Shown here: positions 33,610 through 43,570 of the stretch, one piece after another
How positions within the stretch are numbered: the first letter of the stretch is position 1
How the letters are laid out: the number at the start of each line of letters is the position of its first letter
DNA from: Salvia splendens
Taxonomy: Eukaryota; Streptophyta; Magnoliopsida; Lamiales; Lamiaceae
Length of the DNA: 64,000 nt
NCBI RefSeq assembly: GCF_004379255.2
Contig: NC_056042.1
Coordinates: 31,785,928 to 31,849,927 of the forward strand
Reading direction: 5' to 3'
The notes under the pieces: generated by a model
Seen by the model: the letters and a program-made list of their open reading frames with translations, nothing else
Told to the model about the DNA's origin: nothing
The model's database searches: none
Made by a program: the position numbers and the translations under genes

Positions 33610-34125
33610 CTACTGTAATATTTATATCAATTTGAGCAAATAGGATGAGCTAAGTATACAAGTATTCATGAAAATTGCTGGCATTGTATTGAAACAAAGT
33701 GTAGAATCAAGAATGATTAGCTGGTATATCAGTTAGACATCAAACAGGAATTTCATCAAATTAATTTTCTCCACTATACAAAGAAAAAATTGAGCTTGAT
33801 GAAAATAAAGTTCAGATCTTTAGCCTGAGTGTGATTTTCAAGAAATACACATTCCATTACTTTGTCCATTTTACTTTCATCCCAAAATCGGCAACTAGTG
33901 TCTAATTAATTTTCCCATCTTGAGTTGCACTTTAAACATGACTAAAATTAACAACAATTTATGTATCAATCATCCAAGAATCTCCAATTCGATAGCATAC
34001 CACTAGTTGAAACTTGAAAAAAAAGAGCAAAGTCTAATTTGATAGTATCCACAAGATACAAGGCAAAAATGGGTATTTTGACTGCTTACTTCTTCCAGCT
34101 CCATCATACATTCTACTACAATGCT
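33610..34125. other. Intergenic DNA, 3' flank of CDC123
   Basis: No coding block. Includes the likely 3' UTR of the minus-strand CDC123 gene. Confidence 0.5.
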
Positions 34126-35133
34126 TCAACCTCCTGCTTTAGACAACGATGATTGCGTCTGCTTCCGCAGCTCCACATCAGCATTCCTCTGGAATTGATC
34201 CCACCCGCTCCCTTCACTGGTATCCAAATAATCATAAGGAACGGCAGTTTTCAAACCCGGACGAATGCCACAGCGGCTCTCAACAATTTTCAGCTCCACT
34301 TCCTTGCCCGACAACTCTCCCAGCTCCTCCCAAGTGTAAAGCAAGGGAAGCGTAGACGCACCCCACGGGTTGAAATCCAAAACCTTAACCCTCCCATCTT
34401 TTGTCACATACACATCAAACGTATAGCTCTCAGGTTCAAACTCCTCCTTTATCTTCTCCACGAAAAGCTGCTTGATTGCCTCTTTCAGTTCACTCTTCTT
34501 TTCAACAAGGACAGGGTAAAAGTTAGTCACCTCCCGCTGACAAATACCCACCAGGGATTTATCGTGCACAAAGCAACGGAACTCCATCTCAGGGTGCAGA
34601 GAAGGATACCATTTCCGCAGTGCAAGGTAGAATCTTGACGGCCTTGATGCAGCCTTGTCCGTGCAGGAATCATACGCATGGAAGAGGTCATGGACGACCG
34701 AGTCTGAAGATCGCAGCAAGAGTGCGATCTCGGGGAAATTGGTGCATCTGAGACTCCCGGTCGAGCTCATCCACGCAGCGTCTTTAGGCGAGCTCCAGTT
34801 AAGCTTAGGAAAGACAGCACCCCCGAGAGATACAATGGATGCTTTAACCTCTGTTTCTAGCACAGGGAACGAAGGGGGCGGCGTGGATTCCTCTGCTTCG
34901 TCTCCGGATCCCTCCCACACAACAAAATCTTCCTCTTCCTCAGGTTTGTGGACTCTATTGGGCAAGGCATCATCGTTTGTGATTGAAATAGGGAGCAGAA
35001 ACGGACCAGAATCGTCAATTAGGTATTGGACAAAGGACTCGGGAAGCTCGTGAATTGAAGTTTTTATGGATATGGATTTGAATTTAGGGAACCATTCCTG
35101 AATTTGACACCTGTTTATATCCTCTGACTTCAT
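34126..35133 (-). CDS. CDC123: CDC123 (D123) ATP-grasp eIF2 assembly factor
   Basis: A single coding exon for 335 residues from the ATG at 35133 (MKSEDINRCQIQEWFPKF). The start is chosen because CQIQEWFPKF is the conserved N-terminus of D123 proteins; the upstream in-frame ATG at 35151 adds only six residues. A 5' UTR intron is likely (35449-35173: GTATGTCC donor, TATGCAG acceptor) with a noncoding first exon ending at 35450. Conserved blocks: FPKLNWSSPKDAAWM, PSRFYLALRKWYPSLHPEMEFRCFV, VGICQREVTNFYP, DVYVTKDGRVKVLDFNPWG with the metal/ATP ligands, and the W.EL region. The protein promotes assembly of the eIF2 heterotrimer in the cytosol. An acidic loop (PEEEEDF) is normal for the family. No lesion was seen. 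Confidence 0.93.
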   Translation of the reverse strand: MKSEDINRCQIQEWFPKFKSISIKTSIHELPESFVQYLIDDSGPFLLPISITNDDALPNRVHKPEEEEDFVVWEGSGDEAEESTPPPSFPVLETEVKASIVSLGGAVFPKLNWSSPKDAAWMSSTGSLRCTNFPEIALLLRSSDSVVHDLFHAYDSCTDKAASRPSRFYLALRKWYPSLHPEMEFRCFVHDKSLVGICQREVTNFYPVLVEKKSELKEAIKQLFVEKIKEEFEPESYTFDVYVTKDGRVKVLDFNPWGASTLPLLYTWEELGELSGKEVELKIVESRCGIRPGLKTAVPYDYLDTSEGSGWDQFQRNADVELRKQTQSSLSKAGG

Positions 35134-35450
35134 TTCAAAGTAAGAAATCACTCACCCCAAAGATGTTCAGTTCTGCATATAAAAAAAACGCTCAGCAGTA
35201 GAGATTGAGCTAAAAACAATGAAATCTTTATCTATATCTATGTAGTTTTAGTAGTATTACATTATCACACTGTTAACAGTTCTATTTGGCTCCAATTAAG
35301 TAGAGTTATTAAAAAATACTACTCCTACAAAAACTGTTGTCTATTTAATAACTAATCTACACAAAAATACTAATGTTTGAAAGCCAAAATACAAAACTGT
35401 TGTGTATAAATAACTGAACTGAGTTAAAATCAGAGCGAGTCGGACATACC

Positions 35451-37046
35451 TGGCGGTGATCGGCGAGGAGGAGTAGGAAGGAATTGAGAAGAAAAAATAG
35501 ATATCTCTGCAAAACCCAAAACTTAGTGGAAAACAAATCCCAAAAGTTTCCGGATTAGATAAGTAGAGAGGGGAATAGAAGAGGAGAAATCTTGGAAAGA
35601 AGAAGAGTGGCGCGACGGTTTCTGATCTGATTCTAGGGTTCTTTTCTGATTTTTGATTGTCAGTGTTGACAGACGAAATAGGAATTCGAATTGGGTTCGC
35701 CTCTCTTATTGGGCTTGGCTTGGCCCACGCCAATTGGGCTAAAATATATTATTAGCATTTAGCGGCATTAACTAAGTAACTCCATTTTATTATAATAACT
35801 CACAGTATAAATAATAATGGCGATAGGAATAAGAATCTATCGTTAAATACATTATTTAGTGTCCTATTACTAATATCCTATTTACAGCGTTCTATCATTA
35901 AATTTATTACTTGAATAGTATTTATTATACCCCTTTTGTGGAGTATTTATCAACTCTGATAATATTTTTTTTTTCAAGTGACGACAAATTTTTTTGCGTA
36001 AGTATCTTAATTTTGTGCAATTAACTATTGACTATAAGAATAAAGTTCAATTAAAGATAAAATAAAAAGAGAATATTGACAAATAAGGAGTGTGACACAA
36101 AAGTGGATCACTGGATCTCATCCCATTATTCATAGTCGGGGAATTATGCAAAGAATAATACGCTAGAGACAGAATTTGCTAATAGAAGCATCTAGCATTA
36201 GCAAGCACATGTTTATAACTTTGTGTTTTTGGAGTAATACATTTACACAATCAAACGAAAATAACATACTGTGAATCTTTCAAGCAGTATATACACATGA
36301 AATCCAGTAAAATAAGTGAACTCAGTTTCCTAAGAAAACAGATGAATTGTCTTATCATAATATCATGATTAGGAGAATATAAGAGGTATATAATCAAGAA
36401 AAGTTCCCACCTTCAAATTTGAACAATCAAAATGGTGAAAACATTTCAAATTCAGTTCATGTAGGCTTCTTCTAGAGGACCTAATTAGAGAAGCGTCGTC
36501 TCAATCACAAGACAACGAGTATTCATGACTTATGTACTAATGTTAGTTACTGGCATGTTTCATAATATCATCCATTGAACTATTCCCGAGTGGTTACCCT
36601 GCACGACCCAATCCTTTGAATGAGAAGCTACAAAATCAGAACTAATCAAACTCATTAGTGTGATCATATCCTGAAATCGACATATGTAGCTGGAGGGAGC
36701 AGGCTTCCTCGTCTGGTCGTTGAGACTAAATGGCAAGTAATCACCAAAGGGCACCTGCAATTGCATACATATGTATGTTAGGGATGACATAAGCTCACAT
36801 CCCATAAAGCAGCACCTTAGATGATATATGGCCAATTTGCCAGAATGATGAGTTCTCTCTATGTTTTTGCACTCTAAATAATGAGGCGTTTACGATATTA
36901 CCATAGCCACTATATGTCTTCAGCTTGTTTCATGAATATAAACAAAAACTAATCATAGTAAAGGCATTTTCAAGACATAAAGAGAGTGACACATATTGAG
37001 AGACATAGCAACAATTACAATGAGTCTACCCCAGGTCTTCTTCTCG
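35451..37046. other. CDC123 5' UTR exon and promoter, then 3' flank of the reticulon gene
   Basis: 35450 to about 35680 is probably the noncoding first exon of CDC123. From 35740 to 36480 the DNA is AT-rich with no gene. On the minus strand, 36760-36560 has a TTGCAG acceptor-like site and could be a spliced 3' UTR exon of the reticulon gene, whose stop is at 37047; its 91-codon ORF has no known domain. Confidence 0.4.
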
Positions 37047-38140
37047 TCACGTTGATGGCGCCTTGCCAAGTACATGCTCGTCAATTAAGCGGTACTGCAT
37101 CTGAGCTATTCTCTGTACTGCATATAGCTTCTCATCTATCAGAGCTTGGTGCTTATCATACAATAGAGGCAGCGTGAAACAAAGTAGGACCCCTGTTTTA
37201 ATGAATCAAAATTACTCATCAACTAAAGTGAAAAGGCAAAGATAGCATTGCAGAGAACTGACTTACCAATGTAAAGCAGTGTAACAAAGCTGAATAAGCT
37301 GCCTATATAGGAGATAAACCACAATCCTAGAGCAAGCTAAAATATATAAAAAAACAAGCATTAATATCTCAATAATCAATATTCATAAGCATTATCAATT
37401 TTGCATAGCAACAAAACTATCACACCTGCCAAAAGAGTTTCAAGTCTCCGCCAATTGCAATGGCGTGTGCCATTGACAATGCACGATTTATGCAAACACA
37501 CATCTCATCAGCAGCCTTCTCAGCCATTTCTTCAGTAACCTCAAGATCAGGGAGAGGTGGCAAAGGTCTAAAACCACGAACATATTCGACGTATTATTCA
37601 CCAAGAACACCCTTGTCCCCATGACTAATACTACTAATACAAGAACAGTATAAACATTTCTATGTATGTGACTGAATTTCATTTCTGTACCAAAATGACA
37701 ACACAGACAAAATAAGTCACGGATTATAAACTCATGCAACTTACCTATTGAGAAGTGCTGCAGATTTAGCCCAAAAAAACAAGATTATGACGAGTGAGAA
37801 CAAAACATTCGATAAGAATGAAAGCAAATCGTATCCGCCCTTTACGAATAGAAGCCATAGAAATGTCGAAGAAACGAGAAAAAGAACGCTCTGATTCCGT
37901 TTCCTCCACAGCAAAATGTCAGCAACTGAATCACGAATATAAACATACGCAAATTACCACTGGAATTGATGATACCAGAATAAGGCTATAGCCCAGCCAG
38001 CATGGGGGATTGAAATTTCAGAAACTCCCAAAATTGGGGAATGCAGAGATTATGATCAATATGATATGAATGTTGCATGTGTAATTACCTGCACCGTCTC
38101 CGAGTGCGAGATAATCAGAGAACCGATGAGGTTCTCCCAT
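37047..38140 (-). CDS. Reticulon-like protein B (RTNLB)
   Basis: Five minus-strand exons: 38140-38089, 37925-37745, 37567-37426, 37336-37267, 37192-37047, all with GT/AG and matching phases, giving 196 residues. The reticulon homology domain is complete. [14 protein letters not shown] leads into a long hydrophobic hairpin ([12 protein letters not shown] and [13 protein letters not shown]), followed by the hydrophilic loop with [19 protein letters not shown] and [15 protein letters not shown]. The second hairpin ([24 protein letters not shown] and [14 protein letters not shown]) and a short C-terminus ending GKAPST complete it. RTNLB proteins shape endoplasmic reticulum tubules and insert with both ends in the cytosol. 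Length fits the short plant RTNLB group. No defect was seen. Confidence 0.9.
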
Positions 38141-38721
38141 GGCCAATTAGGGTTGATCAGAATTGGGAATTCGATGAGAAACGGAGAGATTGACAAGACG
38201 GAGATTATCAAAATTTGCTATGTAATTCAAGTACTCTGATATTTCATGAATAAATATTATATTGAATATATTTGCTATATTTTTATTGCATCAAGCTTGT
38301 GTATATAACAATGATGATGCCAAATAAAGTTTAGAATAATTGATTTTACAGTTAAAACTATTTGAATTTAGTATAACTAGAAGAAGTGAGTGATATGATT
38401 ACACACAATTGCAGATTATGTTTGGTGAATCGACATTTATAGAAATTAGAAACCAACAAACTAGAAAGAAAAAAAAAAGACTACTATAAAATTCATTGAA
38501 TAATTATCTCAAGTGAAGTATCCAGCAACGATTTCACTACAAAGTGGAGTTTTGATTGGGATGATAATGAATTAAACCAAATACAAGTTGATTTTTCACA
38601 TTCAGATGTTCAAAAAAACTCTAGCTTTAGTCAACAAGATGCCACTTTCAATGTTCGGACAATCTTCACCAAGTCCGGCTTCTGTACTGAACACGAGAAC
38701 AAACCACAGATGGATCGCCTC
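38141..38721. other. Intergenic DNA between the reticulon 5' end and the PRKRIP1-like 3' end
   Basis: No coding block. It contains the reticulon promoter on the right-hand minus side and the 3' UTR of the next minus-strand gene. Confidence 0.5.
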
Positions 38722-39809
38722 TTAAGCTTCCTCATTGTCGGAGTCCCCACCTTCATCTGAAGATTGTTCCTTTTGACCCTCACCACCACCAGCCGTTTTG
38801 CACTTTTTGTCTTTCTTCTTCAGCTTTTTCTTCAGACGTTTCAAGCGCTTTTTGGCTGTACGCTCCTCCGCAGCTTTTAATCTTTCTTCCCTTCTCTGGG
38901 CGAATTCAGTTATTTCTTTCCTTTTCTGGAAGTCTGCATCCATTCTTGCAAGCCGGTCTTGTTCTTTCCGCCTCATTTGGCGATACTGTCACCATTAATA
39001 AGCCCCATAAAAAGTTAGTAAAACTTCCATAGACAGGAGAGAAGCAGACACATAACACATTATCATGTTAAAGGAAAAGCCTTCACAAGCTATTATCAAG
39101 ACACTCGAAAAAGGATTGTTTCAGCCCAAAGACATAAGCTTAAACAATGACAGAGGCATATAACATGAAATTCAAAAAACAGAGATTCTGCTCGAAATTG
39201 ATAAATATCAATCCCGGCATGAAGTTGGAAGAATAGTTTTGGCAGAATTCATGAATTATATGTTGACATAGGGATGAAAAAATTGTTTCTTTAGCTAATA
39301 TAGCATGTAATATCTGCACATGATGGTGGATTTTCAGTTTACCTGTATACTATTATAATTATAAGCCTCTCTGGTCAAGTACATCAAACTACTCATTTCT
39401 TCAAATGCTAAAACCAACCAGTTCCATTGCTAATAAACAAAATCATACAACTCTACAACGGTACATTCTGCAAGGACCATTCATAAGCCTTCTCCGTTAC
39501 CATTTACCTCATGAAATATGCTAACGGAAACCAAACTTCGGCAACAACATGGATAAATCAATTATGAAAATCTTGCATACCACGAACCATATGTGTTTCC
39601 ATGACTAATAGTGGGGAATAAAAGACAGTTGAGCATGAACTTAAATGAGATAAAGGTTAATCCTGAAAGAGCTCCATCATCAATTGGAGAGCAAAAGAAG
39701 ATGACAGCGGCGGAGGACGTGGTGGCAGAGTGGCAGGTGCTCTGTCTGCCACCACAACCATCTGCTTATCACCGCCGGCGACGGACGTCGGCCTTCCCGA
39801 CGATGACAT
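38722..39809 (-). CDS. PRKRIP1: PRKRIP1 homologue (spliceosome-associated), incomplete model
   Basis: The solid part is a minus-strand terminal exon, 38985-38722 (GACAG acceptor, phase 0), encoding 87 residues starting YRQMRRKEQDRLARMD and then DAD-FQKR, a long Lys/Arg/Glu helix and an acidic tail. This matches the C-terminal half of PRKR-interacting protein 1, whose human counterpart is a component of the catalytic spliceosome. A likely first exon starts at ATG 39809 (MSSSGRPTSVAGGDKQMVVV), but the conserved middle of the family, usually a Gly/Ser-rich stretch just before YRQ, was not found between them. The gene is either mis-modelled or has lost an exon. An LTR retrotransposon lies 15 bp upstream of the ATG. 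Confidence 0.55.
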
Positions 39810-39824
39810 GTTTCTGCAAAACCC

Positions 39825-40171
39825 TGATGCATGAAAATGGAAATAAGAGGATAAAGAATAAACGTCGAAGACGAGCTGGAATAACACGTGTGCATGGACG
39901 CATGCACACGAGAGAAGCTTGGAGAAGATGGACACGTGGCGTGAAGCTTAGTTAGTTAGGAGTTAGTTATAACTTCCATTTCAAGTTAGTTACATAGTTA
40001 GTAGTAGCTCACAGCTATATAAGCTGTAGCTCCTTCATTTGTAGCTCTCATTCATTCATATTAATGCAAGTTGCTACTTCTTCTTCACTCTCGTCTCCTT
40101 CTCATAGTTCCTTTCGTGTTGGTACAATTCCGGTCGTCGTTCCTATCATCGATGACCCCGATTCCGTACCA
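39825..40171 (+). repeat. 5' LTR (347 bp)
   Basis: TGATGCATGAAAATGG to ATTCCGTACCA. It contains CTATATAAGC at about 40014, a good TATA box for the element's transcript. A likely transcription start follows near 40045, so R/U5 is roughly the last 125 bp. Confidence 0.9.
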
Positions 40172-40173
40172 AG

Positions 40174-40184
40174 TGGTAACAGAC
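40174..40184 (+). other. Primer-binding site
   Basis: TGGTAACAGAC, two bases after the 5' LTR. It is close to the initiator tRNA-Met complement TGGTATCAGAGC used by most plant LTR elements. Confidence 0.65.
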
Positions 40185-40204
40185 TTCACGATCCATCACC
40201 TGTG

Positions 40205-41869
40205 ATGGTGGAAACCCGCTCCGGCGATCTGCGCCGACTGGAGGAGCCTTTCACGTCTGCCATAGCTGAGTTCGCCGATTCTGATGGCGCGCGCGATTCT
40301 GATGAGTTCTTCAATACCGCCGATTCTGATCGTCGGCAGGAGGAGATCGATAAATTTCGGAATACATCTGATGGCAATCGCGATCCGACTATGAAGATGT
40401 CGATCCAAAATCCATCGGCAGATCTGCTGCGGATGGAGGAGACAATACGCAAGACCATGAGCGATTTGTTCTCGAGGCTCGACGAGTCCAATCGGAGGCG
40501 TGATCAAGCTGCTCGCACTTACGATCAAACCTTTAAGGAGCTGCGGGATGGTTTCGTTGCTCTTCAAGTCCAAAACTCTGCGTTGATGGAGAAGTTTAAG
40601 GCTGGTAATGGAGGCAATTCTGCGGCTGTTTCGACCGGATCTAAGGTTGATTCAATCAAGGAGCTGCGTGAGGACCTCCTCGCCATTCAGATGCAGCAGA
40701 ACGAGATTATGTCTCGCTTTGTTCCGGCGACGAATGGTGTTCCGACTGGACCGATGGCTGGCAGTGCTCCACCGCGTCCACTGTACTTCGCCACTTGTCA
40801 ATCGAAGGTCGGCTTTCCGATTTTCAGTGGGGAGGATCTGGCTGGTTGGATTCTACGCTGCGATCAATTCTTCACGTTGGATCTAACACCGGAAGAAGCT
40901 AAAGTGCGCTTGGCGGTGATCAACTTTGAAGGCCGCGCACTTCAATGGTTCCGGATCTGGTCCAAATGCCAGGATCGTGAGATGTCTACTTCGTGGCTGC
41001 TGTTTCTTCAGGCACTCGAGGGGAGATTTGGTGATCCGATGACTGAGCTATTGGCCCTCAAACAAACAGGTTCGTTTGCCGATTATCGCGATCATTTTGA
41101 ATTGCTGTTTGGTCGTGTGTCCCTCTCTGAATCCTATGCTATTAATCATTTCATAAACGGCTTAAAACCAATTGTTCAAAAAGCAGTGCGCATGTTTATG
41201 CCTCAAACATTGGTGCATGCGTATGCTCTGGCTCGATTGCAGGATCTATCTACTTCCCCTCGGGAGGGGAATTCTCAGGGTTCTAGTTCTAAAAGGTTTG
41301 TGGCGGCTGATTCTGAGCCTTCTTACCCTACTACACCATTACTTCCCATCCCCTCTATGCCGGCGGTGACACAGAGGAGACTAATAACGGAGGAAGGAAT
41401 GGCTGATAAGAGAGCTCGCGGGGTGTGTTATGGTTGTGATGCGAAGCAACTGTACTTGTTAGGAATTGATGTTGGGGTGCTGAATCTGGAGTTTGATGAG
41501 GAATCTAAGGAGGTTAAGCCTGAAGTGGTGGAGCAAGAAATCCCTGCAGCCATTGAGGTTGTGCAAGAGATCAAAGAAGAAGAGATCAAGAATGTGGAAT
41601 TGAAGGAAGAGAAGAAAGATGAGGTCAAGGCTAATCAAAGTGAGGGCGACGGCGTAGTAGCAGCAGCAACAGCTGATGTCAAGGGAAATGAATGTCTATC
41701 TCATGCTCGACAAAATGCCCCAGTGCCGGAGTTGTCTGTGGTTTTACCTATCTCAGCCGGTTATAGTTTATCACTGTCGTGGCTGCTCAAGTGGGTTCCG
41801 AGGCCTATGGTGAAGCTGAAATTCATGGCTCAACTTGATGAAGAGATGGATAACGTGGGCAATGTGTAA
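40205..41869 (+). CDS. Gag-like ORF of the retrotransposon
   Basis: 554 residues from the first ATG after the primer-binding site (the frame is also open back into the LTR to 40064). Residues about 60-170 are coiled coil. A Ty3-type gag domain follows (GFPIFSGEDLAGWILRCDQFF, ALQWFRIW, ALEGRFGD, FLQAL). The zinc knuckle is truncated: RGVCYGCDAK is followed directly by QLYLLG, so the usual GH..C half is missing. The C-terminal part is Glu/Lys-rich and unassigned. It stops at a single TAA, after which the same frame runs on through the captured gene. Confidence 0.8.
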   Translation: MVETRSGDLRRLEEPFTSAIAEFADSDGARDSDEFFNTADSDRRQEEIDKFRNTSDGNRDPTMKMSIQNPSADLLRMEETIRKTMSDLFSRLDESNRRRDQAARTYDQTFKELRDGFVALQVQNSALMEKFKAGNGGNSAAVSTGSKVDSIKELREDLLAIQMQQNEIMSRFVPATNGVPTGPMAGSAPPRPLYFATCQSKVGFPIFSGEDLAGWILRCDQFFTLDLTPEEAKVRLAVINFEGRALQWFRIWSKCQDREMSTSWLLFLQALEGRFGDPMTELLALKQTGSFADYRDHFELLFGRVSLSESYAINHFINGLKPIVQKAVRMFMPQTLVHAYALARLQDLSTSPREGNSQGSSSKRFVAADSEPSYPTTPLLPIPSMPAVTQRRLITEEGMADKRARGVCYGCDAKQLYLLGIDVGVLNLEFDEESKEVKPEVVEQEIPAAIEVVQEIKEEEIKNVELKEEKKDEVKANQSEGDGVVAAATADVKGNECLSHARQNAPVPELSVVLPISAGYSLSLSWLLKWVPRPMVKLKFMAQLDEEMDNVGNV

Positions 41870-42979
41870 GGGGTATTGGCTAAGGCCGAGAAGGACCGGA
41901 TTTATGTGGTTGCATTGCTCCTTTGTGGATTGTGTTACTTCTGCTTGGTAGCAGTTGTGACAACATTGAAGAGCTTAATACATTCGTGTATAGATGAGAA
42001 CATGATCAAACAGGGTGTTGAACAGATTACTGCGGGTGCCAATTCAGTCAGCAGGAAATCTGGCCCAACTTTAATAGAAAAAATATGTGCAACAATTGAG
42101 AGCCTGCTTGATTATCAATATGAAGCAGTCTGGGATATATCGTTTCAGATTGTTTCTACCATGTTTGAAAAATTAGATGGAGACTTTGGTTTCAAGAAAG
42201 AGTTGCATGAGTGTGTGGGAACTGCTCTTGGCGCTGTGGGACCTGAGAAATTTTTTAGTCTTCTACCTCTTAATTTGGGTGTTCCAGATCTATCTGAGAG
42301 CAATCTATGGCTGTTTCCGATCCTGAAACAGTATATTGTTGGTGCTCGTTTGAATTTCTTTACTGATTCAATCTTACCCATGGCTACAGAGATGAAGAGG
42401 AAGTCAGCAATGCTTGTAAAGGAAGGTGATATCTGTCAAGGGTTCAAGAGTGATAACAATGCTTACCTTGGACTGCTTATTCTTGATTTTGTCGAGGGCT
42501 TTCCATTATCTCAGAGAATATCAACTATACGAGATGTTGAAGACAGACTTAGTAAGGATGAGCAAGTTCTCTCTGTTGCTCAAGCTCTCATGAGCAGTTG
42601 TTGGTCTGACTTCTTCCCACTCCAAGGAGAAGAGCTGCATATGTCCACCGCATGCCACCCTCAATTGGATGGACAAATTGAGATGGTTAGCAGGTGCTGG
42701 GGAATTTATTTGAGATGTATGAGGGGTAATAAATCTACTAGCTGGGGTAATTCCATGGCGGATTGTTCGAAGTTGCTCCACAGAAGACTATTCTTCAAGC
42801 TTCCGGAGGTCGTTCTCGAATTTGGGAATCGTATGAATGGGGAAATTGAATCAGCTCCGCATAAGATTGAAGAACCGAAGCATCGCACGGAGCGCGTCTT
42901 TCGGGTTTTCAGAGGCATGTTTCAACCTTTTGTTGAAGGAAATATGCAGATACTAAACCTTGAGGACAAGGTTAATTGA
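41870..42979 (+). pseudogene. Captured RRP12-like fragment fused to integrase remnants
   Basis: In frame with gag after one TAA; no ATG opens it. From about 41965 to 42425 the translation matches part of RRP12, a ribosome biogenesis (NUC173/ARM repeat) protein: SGPTLIEKICATIESLLDY, AVWDISFQIVSTMFEKL, KELHECVGTALGAVGPE and WLFPILKQYIVGA. Compared with the family as I recall it, about 20 residues are missing between FEKL and the HECVG block, as if an exon was skipped. No introns are present. From 42426 the sequence resembles decayed Ty3 integrase (DICQGFKSDN, DFVEGFPLSQ, HPQLDGQ) and the element's usual C-terminal LEDKVN. It is not a functional RRP12. Confidence 0.8.
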
Positions 42980-42990
42980 AGGGGGGGAGA
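42978..42990 (+). other. Polypurine tract
   Basis: GAAGGGGGGGAGA immediately before the 3' LTR, the plus-strand primer site of LTR elements. The two intervening T's are usual. Confidence 0.75.
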
Positions 42991-42992
42991 TT

Positions 42993-43339
42993 TGATGCAT
43001 GAAAATGGAAATAATAGGATAAAGAATAAACGTCGAAGACGAGCTGGAATAACACGTGTGCATGGACGCATGCACACGAGAGAAGCTTGGAGAAGATGGA
43101 CACGTGGCGTGAAGCTTAGTTAGTTAGGAGTTAGTTATAACTTCCATTTCAAGTTAGTTACATAGTTAGTAGTAGCTCACAGCTATATAAGCTGTAGCTC
43201 CTTCATTTGTAGCTCTCATTCATTCATATTAATGCAAGTTGCTACTTCTTCTTCACTCTCGTCTCCTTCTCATAGTTCCTTTCGTGTTGGTACAATTCCG
43301 GTCGTCGTTCCTATCATCGATGACCCCGATTCCGTACCA
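42993..43339 (+). repeat. 3' LTR (347 bp)
   Basis: Same length and almost the same sequence as the 5' LTR, ending CCGTACCA before the AACCC duplication. Confidence 0.9.
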
Positions 43340-43344
43340 AACCC

Positions 43345-43561
43345 CTAATCTAAACCCTAGGGTTTGAATTTTCGAATTTTTGCGGTAATTCGACGGCAAG
43401 ATTTGTGTTTTGAAATTAATTTAGTGGATTGGTGCTCAGATCATCAGAAGGTGTAATTGATCAAATTCAACATCTTTTTGAAATTGAATCAGTGGATTGG
43501 ACTAGATAAATTACGATACTACTACTACAATTTTTCCCATACTTATGACTATATTTATGGA
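43345..43561. other. Probable 5' UTR/promoter of the PRKRIP1-like gene, displaced by the retrotransposon
   Basis: On the minus strand this reads through AAACCCTAGGGTTTAG-type sequence, often seen in promoters of plant translation and RNA-processing genes, and ran directly into the PRKRIP1-like start before the insertion. No other gene is seen. Confidence 0.45.
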
Positions 43562-43570
43562 TTACAAAAT

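Larger units (their letters stand above)
39825..43339 (+). mobile_element. Non-autonomous Ty3/gypsy LTR retrotransposon with captured host gene fragment
   Basis: The 3,515-bp element is bounded by the direct repeat AACCC (39820-39824 and 43340-43344). It has 347-bp LTRs starting TGATGCATG and ending CCGTACCA, with only about one difference seen (TAAGAGG against TAATAGG), so it is young. A primer-binding site follows the left LTR and a purine tract precedes the right LTR. Inside are a gag-like region, a fragment of a host RRP12 gene and scraps of integrase; protease, reverse transcriptase and RNase H are missing. It must have moved with enzymes supplied in trans. Confidence 0.9.

Noticed and set aside
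36560..36835. 91-codon minus-strand ORF after the reticulon stop
   Set aside because: No domain and no continuation; more likely reticulon 3' UTR, possibly spliced.
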